Source: Actinomycetes bacterium
GTDB taxonomy: Bacteria > Actinomycetota > Acidimicrobiia > Acidimicrobiales > RAAP-2
NCBI GenBank assembly: GCA_021799615.1
Contig: JAJZAC010000006.1
Location: forward strand, 1-51,944
Length of the DNA: 51,944 bases
Direction: 5' to 3'
Shown: in pieces, positions 1 to 8,039 of the stretch
Numbering within the stretch: the first letter of the stretch is position 1
Layout of the letters: every line of letters begins with the position of its first letter
The notes under the pieces: model-generated
The model's input: the letters and a program-made list of their open reading frames with translations, nothing else
Database searches by the model: none
What the model was told of the DNA's origin: nothing
Made by a program: the position numbers and the translations under genes

Positions 1-136
1 TCTCTCCGACGGACCGGGGTCTGCTACTGGGCTCTCCGGCGATTACCCAGACGGGACTTGCACCCGCAGGCTTGGTCCAGTTTTCAGGACGCAACATGCA
101 CCGACCGTACCGGCGGGGACCGGCCCCCACAACCGG

Positions 137-142
137 TACCCT
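137..142 (+). promoter_or_regulatory. Putative -10 box (TACCCT) of the first gene
   Basis: The hexamer TACCCT lies 7 nt before the GTG at 150. This matches the TANNNT-N6-8-start arrangement seen before many other genes in this window and suggests a leaderless transcript that starts at or next to the GTG. It is the main reason for preferring GTG 150 over the in-frame ATG at 72. Confidence 0.4.
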
Positions 143-149
143 TCGGGGG

Positions 150-902
150 GTGAGCGACACGGACGAGACCGCGGACGAGACCGGGGACGAGAACGCCGGC
201 ACCGCCGGGGACACGGACGAGACCGGGGGCGGGGACCGGTCCCCCGTCGGCGGACAACGCCGTCGGCCGGGCCTCCTGGGGAAACTGCCCGGCCTGCTGG
301 CCCAGGCGCCCCCGGGGACGGTCACCACGTCGGCGCGTCCGGCCAGCCGCTGGCAGGTCGACCGCCTGGAGCAGACCGAACGGCGCTTCTCGTTCGCCGC
401 CGCGGTGGTGGCGGTCATCTTCGGGGTGACCATCTACGTGTCCGAGACCTCGGACCGGCACTTCCACCTGGCGAAGAACCAGCTCTCCCCGCAGACGATG
501 CTCGTGCTCGGTCTGGTCCTCGGTGCGTTGCTGGTGGTCACCGCCCTCGTGGGGCGGCGGGGCCCGGTGGCGTTCGTGGCACTCTTCGGCGGCATCGCCT
601 TCTTCGCCTACGGCTTCCTCGGACTGTTGTTCTGGATCCTCGGCTTCTGGCTGCTCTATCGCGGCTACAAGGCCCAGAAGGCAGCGGCAGCGGCACGCTC
701 GGCGGCCGGGACGTCCGGCCCCACCCGGTCAACCGCCGGGCGGGGCCCCGGCGCCCGGGACCGCGGCACCAACCGGGCACCCTCCCCGTCGGGGCCCCGG
801 CGACCACCCGAGGCGAACAAGCGCTACACCCCCAAGCGCCCGCCGCCGGGGGCTCCACGCCCGTCGAGGCGGGAGCGACGCCGGGCAGCGGACGGGTCCT
901 GA
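150..902 (+). CDS. Hypothetical membrane protein with three predicted TM segments
   Basis: The product is about 250 aa and I do not recognise a named family. It has an acidic, Thr/Glu/Asp-rich N-terminus, a cytosolic linker, then three hydrophobic stretches: one around FAAAVVAVIFGVTIYV, one around MLVLGLVLGALLVVTALV, and a long one that probably forms a hairpin around VAFVALFGGIAFFAYGFLGL. A Pro/Arg/Lys-rich basic tail containing NKRYTPKR follows. The frame is also open from an ATG at 72, but a -10-like hexamer 7 nt before GTG 150 favours that start. The gene converges on the TetR gene with a 20-bp gap. The basic tail could bind nucleic acid or phospholipid heads, but that is a guess. Confidence 0.6.
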   Translation: MSDTDETADETGDENAGTAGDTDETGGGDRSPVGGQRRRPGLLGKLPGLLAQAPPGTVTTSARPASRWQVDRLEQTERRFSFAAAVVAVIFGVTIYVSETSDRHFHLAKNQLSPQTMLVLGLVLGALLVVTALVGRRGPVAFVALFGGIAFFAYGFLGLLFWILGFWLLYRGYKAQKAAAAARSAAGTSGPTRSTAGRGPGARDRGTNRAPSPSGPRRPPEANKRYTPKRPPPGAPRPSRRERRRAADGS

Positions 903-922
903 GGCGCCGGCGCCGGGCGACG

Positions 923-1627
923 TCACCCGGATCGCCCGGCGTCGCCCTCCCGACGGCCTCCGTCGACCAGGAGCGCCGAACGGAGCAGGTCCAGGAGCTC
1001 GGCCCGGCGCCGGACCAGTGACCGCGCCGTCGGCTCCTCGCCCACGGCGCGGAGCACCCCCACCTCGGTGACCATGCCGATGACCGTCGAGTAGATGGCG
1101 AGGAGGAGGAGCCGTGGTTCGTGGCGACGCATGTGCCCGGCGTCCATTTCCGCCCGGAGGAAGTCGTTGGCTCGTGCCACGAGGGGCTCCAACGCCGCCG
1201 TCAACCGGGTGGCCGACGGGGGGCCGAGGCGGCCGACCTCACGCACCAGGCCCAGGAGCTCGGGCCGCCGGGCCGCCAGCCGGAACACCGAGCGGACCAC
1301 CGCCTCCACCCGGTCCCATCCGTCACCGGCGCTGGCCAGAGCCGTCTCCAGCGCGGCGGTGAGGTCGGCGGCGCTGCGGTCGATGACCGCGTCGAGGAGC
1401 GCCTCTTTGGACGGGAACCAGTAGAGGATGGTCTGCTTGCGGACCTCGAGGCCGGCGGCCAGCGCGTCGAGTGAGGTCGCCTCGTAGCCGCGTTCGGCGA
1501 ACGACACCAGGGCGGCGTCGAGGATGCGGCTGGCGGTCCCGCCGTCGGCAGCACGTCGGCCTCGGCCGGACGGTGCCCCGGAACCCCCGGCCGGCGGGGT
1601 CGCTGGGTCGGTGGTCGACGGGCTCAC
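923..1627 (-). CDS. TetR/AcrR family transcriptional regulator
   Basis: The product is 234 aa. After a disordered Pro/Gly/Ser-rich leader of about 28 residues comes a TetR helix-turn-helix: ILDAALVSFAERGYEATSLDAL, then the recognition helix region VRKQTILYWFPSKEALLDAVI. The C-terminal all-helical domain is the ligand-binding and dimerisation part. It starts with GTG and is divergent from the lipid operon at 1651. The 23-bp gap consists almost entirely of a perfect 12-bp palindrome. TetR proteins commonly repress themselves and a divergent operon from such a site, so autoregulation and control of the acyl-CoA reductase operon are likely. The ligand, probably an acyl-CoA or lipid, is inferred from context only. 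Confidence 0.9.
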   Translation of the reverse strand: MSPSTTDPATPPAGGSGAPSGRGRRAADGGTASRILDAALVSFAERGYEATSLDALAAGLEVRKQTILYWFPSKEALLDAVIDRSAADLTAALETALASAGDGWDRVEAVVRSVFRLAARRPELLGLVREVGRLGPPSATRLTAALEPLVARANDFLRAEMDAGHMRRHEPRLLLLAIYSTVIGMVTEVGVLRAVGEEPTARSLVRRRAELLDLLRSALLVDGGRREGDAGRSG

Positions 1628-1628
1628 T

Positions 1629-1640
1629 TACCATATGGTA
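1629..1640. promoter_or_regulatory. Palindromic operator/promoter TACCATATGGTA between the TetR gene and the lipid operon
   Basis: TACCATATGGTA is a perfect 12-bp palindrome in the 23-bp gap between two divergent GTG starts. On the minus strand its TACCAT half is a -10 box 7 nt before the TetR GTG. On the plus strand TATGGT, or TAGACA at 1639-1644, could serve the operon that starts at 1651. A repressor bound here would cover both promoters. Binding by the adjacent TetR is inferred. Confidence 0.65.
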
Positions 1641-1650
1641 GACAACCGTC

Positions 1651-4083
1651 GTGGTCGACGTCCGCCATGCGCTGGCCGGGAAACGGTTCTTCGTGACCGG
1701 CGCCACCGGGTTCCTGGGGACGGCGCTCGTCGAGCGGTTGCTCCGGTCGGTACCGGACTGCCAGGTCGTCCTCCTGGTCCGGCCCGGGCGCCGGGCCACG
1801 CCGGCCCAGCGCGTGGCGAGAGAGATCGTGAAGAACGACTGCTTCGACCGGCTCCGGGCCGAGCTCGGCGACCGGTTCGACGACGAGATCTCCGCCCGGC
1901 TCCAGGCGGTGGCCGGCGACGTCGGCACCGACCGCCTGGGTCTCGACGACGACGGGATCCGCCTCCTGTCGACGTGCGACGTGGTCGTGCACAGTGCCGC
2001 CACCGTCAGCTTCGACGCGCCGCTCGACAGCGCCGTCGAGGTGAACATGCTGGGGCCGTCCCGGGTGGCCGAGGCCGTCGTCGAGGCCCGGGCGCTGGCC
2101 GCCGCCGACGGCCGCTCCGGCCCGGCGCACTTCGTACCGGTGTCGACCGCCTACGTGGCCGGCACCCACCAGGGCGAGGCGGCCGAGGAGCTCCTCGACG
2201 GGAACCGCTACAGCGTGGCCGTCGACTGGCGCGGGGAGGTGGCGGCCGCCCGCCGCCTGCGCGACGACCTCGAATCGGCGTCGCGGCGCCCGGAACGACT
2301 GGCCGGTTACACCCGCTCGGCCCGTGACGAACTGGGCGCGGCCGGGCTGCACCTCCTGGCCGAACGGGCCGAGCGGCTGCGCGAGGACTGGGTGAAGCGG
2401 GAGCTGGTCGACGCGGGCAAGGCCCGTGCCCAGGCCCTCGGCTGGCCGGACGCCTACGCGTACACCAAGGCTCTGGGCGAACGGGCCCTCACCTCCCGCT
2501 TCGGCGGCGAGGTGCCCATCACCATCGTCCGGCCGTCGATCATCGAATCGGCCCTGGCTGAGCCCCGCCCCGGCTGGATCCGGGGGTTCCGGATGGCCGA
2601 GCCGATCATCCTCTCGTACGCCCGGGGCCTGCTGCGCGAGTTCCCCGGCGTGCCCGAGGGCGTGATCGACGTCATCCCCGTCGACCTGGTGGTGGCGGCC
2701 ATCGTGGCCGTGGCCGCCCGCGGCCCGGTCGGCACGTCACCGTCGGTCGTCCACGTGGCCTCCGGCGTGCGCAACCCCTTCCGCTACGGACGACTGGTCG
2801 ATCTGGTGCAGGCGTGGTTCACCGACCACCCCATCTACGACGCCGACGGCCAACCGATCGTGGTCCCCGAATGGTCGTTCCCGGGACGGGGACGGGTCCA
2901 GCGCCAGCTCCAACGGGCCGACCGGCTCATGGAGACGGCCGAACGCCTGGTCGGCTCCCTTCCCGTGCGGGGCCGGCGCGCCACCTGGATGGCCGGCCTC
3001 GAGGAACGCCACGCCCTCGTCCAACGCGCCCTCGGCTACGTCGAGCTCTACGGCGCCTACACCGAGACCGAGGCCCGCTACCGGGTGGACCGCCTGCTCG
3101 GCCTGTGGGGCGAGCTGTCCGAGGCCGACCGGGAGCGGTTCTGCTTCGACCCGGCCGCCATCGACTGGGACACCTACGTCCGCGACGTCCACCTGCCCTC
3201 CATCGTCAGCCACGCCCGGGTGCGCACGACGCCCGGTCGTTCCACCCAGGTGCCCCGGGCCGAGCGGACCCGGGCCGCCGTCCTCTCCCCCGACCGCCAC
3301 CTGGCCGCCTTCGACCTGGAGAACACCCTCGTGTCCTCCAACGTGGTCGACTCCTACGCCTGGCTGGCGTCGCGCCACCTGCCGGCACGCGGCCGGGCCG
3401 CCTTCGTGGCCGACCTGGTCCGCCAGGCCCCCGCCCTGCTGGCCCTGGACCGGCGGGACCGCGGTGACTTCCTCCGCTCGTTCTACCGGCGCTACGAGGG
3501 CGCCCCCACCGACCGGCTCGACGACGACGGGTGGGAGCTGTTCCACCACCTCCTCCTGGCCAAGTCCTATCCGTCGGCCATCGCCCGGGTCCGTCGCCAC
3601 CGGGCCCTCGGCCACCGCACCGTGCTCATCACCGGTGCCCTCGACCTGGTCGTCGAGCCGCTGCGCCCCCTGTTCGACGACATCGTGTGCGCCCGGTTGG
3701 GCCGCAACGGCGGGACCTTCACCGGGCACCTCGACGAGCTCCCCCCCATCGGCGAGGCCCGGGCCCTGGTACTGGCCGACTACGCCGCGGCCGAGGGGCT
3801 CCGCCTCGAGGAGTCCGTCGCCTACGCCGACTCGGCCAGCGACCTGGCCATGCTCGAGGCGGTCGGGTTCCCGGTGGCCGTCAACCCGGAAGCCAAACTG
3901 GCCGCCATCGCCCGGCGGCGTGGCTGGCTGGTCGAGGAGTGGGGCACGGCCGAAGGCGGCCCGCGTCCCGTGCTCCCGCTCGGTCCGCTCGACGCGCCCG
4001 GCGCCCGCCGGCGACCGGGTGACTCCCCCTTCTCCCCCGCCGCCCGCGCCGGTGCCCGGCGGCGCCTGGAGCCACGGCGGTGA
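1651..4083 (+). CDS. Fatty acyl-CoA reductase fused to a HAD-IB phosphatase domain
   Basis: The product is 810 aa with two parts. Residues about 10-430 form an extended SDR/NAD-binding-4 (male-sterility type) reductase. It has the nucleotide-binding glycine motif FVTGATGFLG near residue 15, a helical insert at about 215-260, and a YxxxK catalytic pair at Tyr269/Lys273 in YAYTK. Such enzymes reduce acyl-CoA to aldehyde or alcohol with NADPH. Residues about 545-770 are a HAD-IB domain with motif I FDLENT at Asp555 and motif IV YADSASDLAML near 725-735. Motif I has Glu where HAD phosphatases usually have the second Asp (DxD). The next gene starts inside the stop codon (GTGA), so the two are translationally coupled. 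The real substrate is unknown. Confidence 0.85.
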   Translation: MVDVRHALAGKRFFVTGATGFLGTALVERLLRSVPDCQVVLLVRPGRRATPAQRVAREIVKNDCFDRLRAELGDRFDDEISARLQAVAGDVGTDRLGLDDDGIRLLSTCDVVVHSAATVSFDAPLDSAVEVNMLGPSRVAEAVVEARALAAADGRSGPAHFVPVSTAYVAGTHQGEAAEELLDGNRYSVAVDWRGEVAAARRLRDDLESASRRPERLAGYTRSARDELGAAGLHLLAERAERLREDWVKRELVDAGKARAQALGWPDAYAYTKALGERALTSRFGGEVPITIVRPSIIESALAEPRPGWIRGFRMAEPIILSYARGLLREFPGVPEGVIDVIPVDLVVAAIVAVAARGPVGTSPSVVHVASGVRNPFRYGRLVDLVQAWFTDHPIYDADGQPIVVPEWSFPGRGRVQRQLQRADRLMETAERLVGSLPVRGRRATWMAGLEERHALVQRALGYVELYGAYTETEARYRVDRLLGLWGELSEADRERFCFDPAAIDWDTYVRDVHLPSIVSHARVRTTPGRSTQVPRAERTRAAVLSPDRHLAAFDLENTLVSSNVVDSYAWLASRHLPARGRAAFVADLVRQAPALLALDRRDRGDFLRSFYRRYEGAPTDRLDDDGWELFHHLLLAKSYPSAIARVRRHRALGHRTVLITGALDLVVEPLRPLFDDIVCARLGRNGGTFTGHLDELPPIGEARALVLADYAAAEGLRLEESVAYADSASDLAMLEAVGFPVAVNPEAKLAAIARRRGWLVEEWGTAEGGPRPVLPLGPLDAPGARRRPGDSPFSPAARAGARRRLEPRR

Positions 4084-5324
4084 AGACCCTCGTCGTCGAA
4101 CGGAACGTGGCCCGCTTCGCCGCCTCCCGGCTCGCCTCCGCCTTCGGATCGGGCCGGGGAGCAGCCGTCGGTCCGCTCCGCCTGCTCGACGTCGACCCAC
4201 CCGACCGTCCTGGCGGCGACGGGTGGGTCCGGCTCGTGCCCACCCTGTCCGGGATCTGCGGTTCGGACCTGGCCACCCTCGACGGCCGGAGCTCGCGCTA
4301 CTTCGAGGACCTGGTGAGCTTCCCGTTCGTTCCCGGCCACGAGGTGGTGGGGGTGCTCGACGCGGACGGCACCGACCGGTCGGGCGCGCCGCTGGCCGCC
4401 GGCACGCGCGCCGTCATCGAGCCGGTCCTCGGCTGCGCTCCGCGGGGCATCAACCCGCGCTGCCCCGCCTGCGCCGCCGGCCACACCGGCGCCTGCCCCC
4501 ACCTCACCGACGGCCGGCTCGCCCCCGGGCTGCAGACCGGCTACTGCGCCAGCACCGGCGGCGGGTGGTCGGCCGCCGGTCTGTGGGCCCACGCGTCGCA
4601 GCTGCACGCAGTGCCCGACGCCCTGTCCGACGAGGACGCCGTGATGGTCGAACCCACCGCCTGTGCCGTCCACGCCGTGCGCACCGCCGGCATCGGCGAC
4701 GGCGACGTGGTCGCCGTGGTGGGGGCCGGCACCATCGGCCTGGCGGTGGTGGCAGCGCTCGCCCACGCCCTGGCTCCGGTGACGCCGGGCGCCGTGGTGG
4801 TCGGTGCCCGCTATCCCCACCAGCGACAGCTGGCCGAGCGCCTGGGTGCCACGGCGGCCGTCACGCCGGAGCAGCTGCCCCGGGCCGTGCGGCGGGTCAC
4901 TCGTTCCCTGGCCGTGGCCGGCTCGGTCACCGGCGGGGCGGACGTGGTCCTCGACTGCGCGGGTACCGCCGAGTCCCTGGCCACGTCGTTGGCACTGACC
5001 CGCAACGGTGGCCGGGTGGCGCTGGTCGGCATGCCCGGGCGGGTCCAGGTCGACCTGGCACCCCTCTGGCACCGCGAGCTGACCCTGGCCGGCGCCTACG
5101 CCTACGGCGTCGAGGCGCCGGCCGACGGCAGTGCCGGTGACGGCCGGCGCACGTTCGACGTCGCCATCGACCTGGTGGCCTCGGCCGGACTGGGTGACCT
5201 CGTCTCGGCCACGTACCCGCTCGAACGCTACGAGGAGGCCCTGGCCCATGCCGGTGCCGCCGGCCGGCGTGGCGCGGTGAAGATCGCCTTCGCACCCCGC
5301 AACCGGAAAGGACGTGCCCGATGA
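4080..5324 (+). CDS. Zinc-dependent medium-chain alcohol dehydrogenase
   Basis: The product is 414 aa of the MDR/GroES-like alcohol dehydrogenase family. It shows the catalytic-zinc segment SGICGSD, the GHEVVG zinc-ligand motif, a cysteine cluster CPACAAGHTGAC as structural zinc site, and the NAD(P)-binding motif VVGAGTIGLAVV. It overlaps the reductase stop and the following start by 4 bp each, so it is a core member of this operon. It could oxidise or reduce a fatty alcohol/aldehyde or a polyol head group. The N-terminus carries about 45 extra residues before the GroES fold, including an FAASRLASAFGSG segment not typical of the family. Confidence 0.9.
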   Translation: MKTLVVERNVARFAASRLASAFGSGRGAAVGPLRLLDVDPPDRPGGDGWVRLVPTLSGICGSDLATLDGRSSRYFEDLVSFPFVPGHEVVGVLDADGTDRSGAPLAAGTRAVIEPVLGCAPRGINPRCPACAAGHTGACPHLTDGRLAPGLQTGYCASTGGGWSAAGLWAHASQLHAVPDALSDEDAVMVEPTACAVHAVRTAGIGDGDVVAVVGAGTIGLAVVAALAHALAPVTPGAVVVGARYPHQRQLAERLGATAAVTPEQLPRAVRRVTRSLAVAGSVTGGADVVLDCAGTAESLATSLALTRNGGRVALVGMPGRVQVDLAPLWHRELTLAGAYAYGVEAPADGSAGDGRRTFDVAIDLVASAGLGDLVSATYPLERYEEALAHAGAAGRRGAVKIAFAPRNRKGRAR

Positions 5325-6910
5325 GCCCCCGTCCAGGGTTCGTGCTCGACGTCGACCGCTCCACCCCTCCCACCCTGTTCTGGCACGGGGAGGGCTTCCG
5401 CCTGGAGCGCCTGCCCGTGGGCAGCCGGGTCGTCTACGCCCCCGAGCCGCTCGAGCCGCTGCGCGATCCCCGCGCCGCCATCCGCTCCGCCCTCCTCCAC
5501 CCCCTGGGCGACAGCGAACCACTCGACGCGCTGCTGCGGCCGGGCATGCGCCTCACGATCGCCTTCGACGACGTCTCCCTCCCGTTGCCGCCGATGGCCC
5601 GGCCCGACGCCCGCCAACTGGTCATGGAGGAGGTGCTGGACCTGGCAGCGGCGGCAGGCGTGGACGACGTCGTCCTCATCGCCGCACTCGCCCTGCACCG
5701 GCGCATGACCGAAGCCGAACTGCGCCACGCGCTGGGGGACCGCGTCTACGACGCGTTCGCTCCGGCCGGCCTCCTCCTCCAGCACGACGCCGAGGACCCC
5801 GACGCCCTGGTCCACCTGGGCGTGACCGACCAGGGCGAGGACGTCGAGATCAACCGCCGGGCTGCCGAGAGCGACCTGCTCGTCTACGTGAACATCAACC
5901 TGGTCGCCATGGACGGCGGCCACAAGAGCGTCGCCACCGGCCTGGCCAGCTACCGGAGCCTCCGCCACCACCACAACCCGGCCACCATGCGGGCCAGCCG
6001 GTCGTTCATGGACCAGCACCACTCCGAGCTCCACTCCTCCAACTGGCGGATGGGGCGGCTCATCGCCGAGTCGGGCGTACGGATCTTCCAGATCGAGACC
6101 ACCCTCAACACCGACACCTTCCCCGGCACCTTCGACTTCCTCCAGAAGCGCGAGTGGGAGTGGAGCCTGCGCGACCGCGCCGCGTTCGCCGCCAGTTCGG
6201 CCGCTCTCGAGCGCACCCCGCCCCGGGTGGCCCGACGGATCTTCCATTCGGTGCGGGCTCCCCACCGGCTGACGTCCGTCCAGGCCGGTGAGGTCGAGGC
6301 CGTCCACGCCGAGACGACGGCCAACGTCCACCGCCAGCAGCTGGTGGCCGTCGACGGGCAGACGGACATCCTCACCATGGGCCTCCCCTACATCAGCCCC
6401 TACAACGTCAACTCCGTGCTCAACCCCATCCTGGTGGCGTGCCTCGGACTCGGCTACTTCTTCAACCTGTACCGGGGGCGACCCCTCGTGCGCGAGGGCG
6501 GCGTGCTCATCATGAGCCACCCCACCCGGCCGGAGTTCGACCCGGTCCACCATCCCAGCTACATCGACTTCTTCGAGGAGGTCCTGCCGGAGACCACCGA
6601 CCCGGTGGCCATCGCCGAACGGTTCGAGGAGTCCTTCGCCACCGACCCGTGGTACGTCCACCTGTACCGGACCGGCTACGCCTACCACGGGGTCCACCCC
6701 TTCTACATGTGGTACTGGTGCGCGCACGCCCTCGAGCATCTCGGCGCGGTGATCGTGGTGGGCGGCGACCCCGCGTCCGTCCGCCGGATGGGGTTCCGGC
6801 CCGCCTCGACGCTGGCCGACGCCCTCGAGATCGCCTCCGACGTGGTGGGGACCTCGCCGACCCTCACCCACCTCCACACGCCCCCGATCATGCTGGCGGA
6901 CGTCACGTGA
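5321..6910 (+). CDS. LarA/DUF2088-like protein with an altered active site
   Basis: The product is 529 aa. Its N-terminal half follows the layout of nickel-dependent lactate racemase LarA: FDDVSLPLPPM near residues 82-92, LHRRMTEAEL with His126, then LQHDAEDPDALVHLG, and GGHKSVATGLAS with Lys202, the lysine that in LarA carries the nickel-pincer cofactor. RHHHN at 215-219 follows. The usual His about ten residues before the Lys (IEPH in LarA) is replaced here by INLV. Such a protein may therefore have lost racemase chemistry or use a different ligand set. It sits between an alcohol dehydrogenase and an acyltransferase with 4-bp overlaps, which suggests a 2-hydroxy-acyl or hydroxylated lipid substrate. 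The C-terminal half contains long conserved-looking aromatic stretches. Family assignment is firm; function is not. Confidence 0.75.
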   Translation: MSPRPGFVLDVDRSTPPTLFWHGEGFRLERLPVGSRVVYAPEPLEPLRDPRAAIRSALLHPLGDSEPLDALLRPGMRLTIAFDDVSLPLPPMARPDARQLVMEEVLDLAAAAGVDDVVLIAALALHRRMTEAELRHALGDRVYDAFAPAGLLLQHDAEDPDALVHLGVTDQGEDVEINRRAAESDLLVYVNINLVAMDGGHKSVATGLASYRSLRHHHNPATMRASRSFMDQHHSELHSSNWRMGRLIAESGVRIFQIETTLNTDTFPGTFDFLQKREWEWSLRDRAAFAASSAALERTPPRVARRIFHSVRAPHRLTSVQAGEVEAVHAETTANVHRQQLVAVDGQTDILTMGLPYISPYNVNSVLNPILVACLGLGYFFNLYRGRPLVREGGVLIMSHPTRPEFDPVHHPSYIDFFEEVLPETTDPVAIAERFEESFATDPWYVHLYRTGYAYHGVHPFYMWYWCAHALEHLGAVIVVGGDPASVRRMGFRPASTLADALEIASDVVGTSPTLTHLHTPPIMLADVT

Positions 6911-7917
6911 GCACGCCCCCCGCCACCGGGAGCTGGTCGGGCCGGCTGCGCAGCGCCTCGGCGGCGGCGGCCGACGCCGCTCTCGGAGCCCGGAAGCGCC
7001 GGGCCCGGGTGGCGTCCCGGGTGGCCCGGCTGCCGTTCCCCCTGCGCGCCCCGACCTGGCCCGGCTCGGTCGAACGCCCCCCACCCGACCGGGGCCTGGG
7101 CGTCGACTACGACACCGGCTGGTCCCGGCGATACCCGGTGCGCCTGGCGCGTGCCGTGCTCCTGGACAACGTCGCACGTCCCCTGGCCCGGCTGGTCGCC
7201 GATCCGGTGGTCCGGGGCGAGGAGAACCTCGTCGACCTCGAGGCGCCCGTCATCTTCGTGGCCAACCACGCCAGCCACGTGGACACGCCCCTCCTGCTCT
7301 CGTGCCTCCCGGTGCGGTTCCGGCACCGGACGGTGGTGGCCGCCGCCGCCGACTACTTCTTCGACCGGACGTGGAAGGCGGCACTGTGGTCGTTCGCCCT
7401 CGCCACCATCCCCATCGAACGGACCCGGGTGAACCGCCGCTCGGCGGCCCTGGCCGCCGAACTGGTGGGCGAGGGATGGAGCCTGGTCATCTTCCCCGAG
7501 GGCGGCCGCTCGCCCGACGGGTGGGGCCAGCCGTTCCGGGGGGGTGCCGCCTACCTGGCCGACCGGACCGGACGCCCGGTCGTCCCCGTCCACATCGACG
7601 GTTCCCGCCACGTCCTCCCGAAGTCCGGATCCCCTGGGCGGTCCGGCCTCCACCGCTCGCAGGTCACGGTGACGTTCGGCGCCCCCCTCTCGCCCGACGA
7701 CGGCGAGGACGCCCGGCACTTCGGCGGGCGCATCGAGGCGGCGGTGGCCACCCTGGCCGACGAGCGGGGCACCGACTGGTGGACGGCGAAGCGCCGGGCC
7801 GCGGCGGGGACCACCCCGGCCCTGGGCGGTCCCGACGTCGCTCCGTGGCGGCGGGCCTGGGCGCTCCCCGCCACCCCCCACCCCGCCCACGACGACGAGT
7901 GGCCGCTGGCCGACTGA
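6907..7917 (+). CDS. Lysophospholipid/1-acylglycerol-3-phosphate acyltransferase (PlsC-like)
   Basis: The product is 336 aa and begins with the GTG that overlaps the LarA-like stop. The acyltransferase signature NHASHVD (His-x4-Asp) lies near residue 118 and FPEGGRS forms the second conserved block around residue 198. PVVPVHIDGS is the last typical block. The first 90 residues are basic and lack a clear membrane span. PlsC-like enzymes transfer an acyl chain from acyl-CoA or acyl-ACP to a lysophospholipid. As the last gene of the reductase/dehydrogenase/LarA-like operon it would incorporate the modified chain into a glycerolipid. The C-terminal 60 residues are variable. Confidence 0.9.
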   Translation: MSTPPATGSWSGRLRSASAAAADAALGARKRRARVASRVARLPFPLRAPTWPGSVERPPPDRGLGVDYDTGWSRRYPVRLARAVLLDNVARPLARLVADPVVRGEENLVDLEAPVIFVANHASHVDTPLLLSCLPVRFRHRTVVAAAADYFFDRTWKAALWSFALATIPIERTRVNRRSAALAAELVGEGWSLVIFPEGGRSPDGWGQPFRGGAAYLADRTGRPVVPVHIDGSRHVLPKSGSPGRSGLHRSQVTVTFGAPLSPDDGEDARHFGGRIEAAVATLADERGTDWWTAKRRAAAGTTPALGGPDVAPWRRAWALPATPHPAHDDEWPLAD

Positions 7918-8026
7918 CCCGGCAGTCACGTGCCGGGCAGAGCCGGCATCGCTGACCGGGTCTCCGGGCACGCCGGGGCCCGCATGAGCGTCCTCCACCT
8001 CCGGATCGACCACCACGAGCCGTCCC

Positions 8027-8032
8027 TAGGAT
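8027..8032 (+). promoter_or_regulatory. Putative -10 box (TAGGAT) of the MMPL gene
   Basis: TAGGAT lies 7 nt before GTG 8040 and overlaps an in-frame ATG at 8031. If it is the -10 box, the ATG cannot be transcribed and GTG 8040 is the start of a leaderless mRNA. Confidence 0.5.
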
Positions 8033-8039
8033 GTCGCCC

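Noticed and set aside
1-80. A tRNA gene on the minus strand ending near the left edge
   Set aside because: The T-arm-like stem-loop is there, but no matching acceptor stem, anticodon arm or CCA end can be formed from the surrounding bases.
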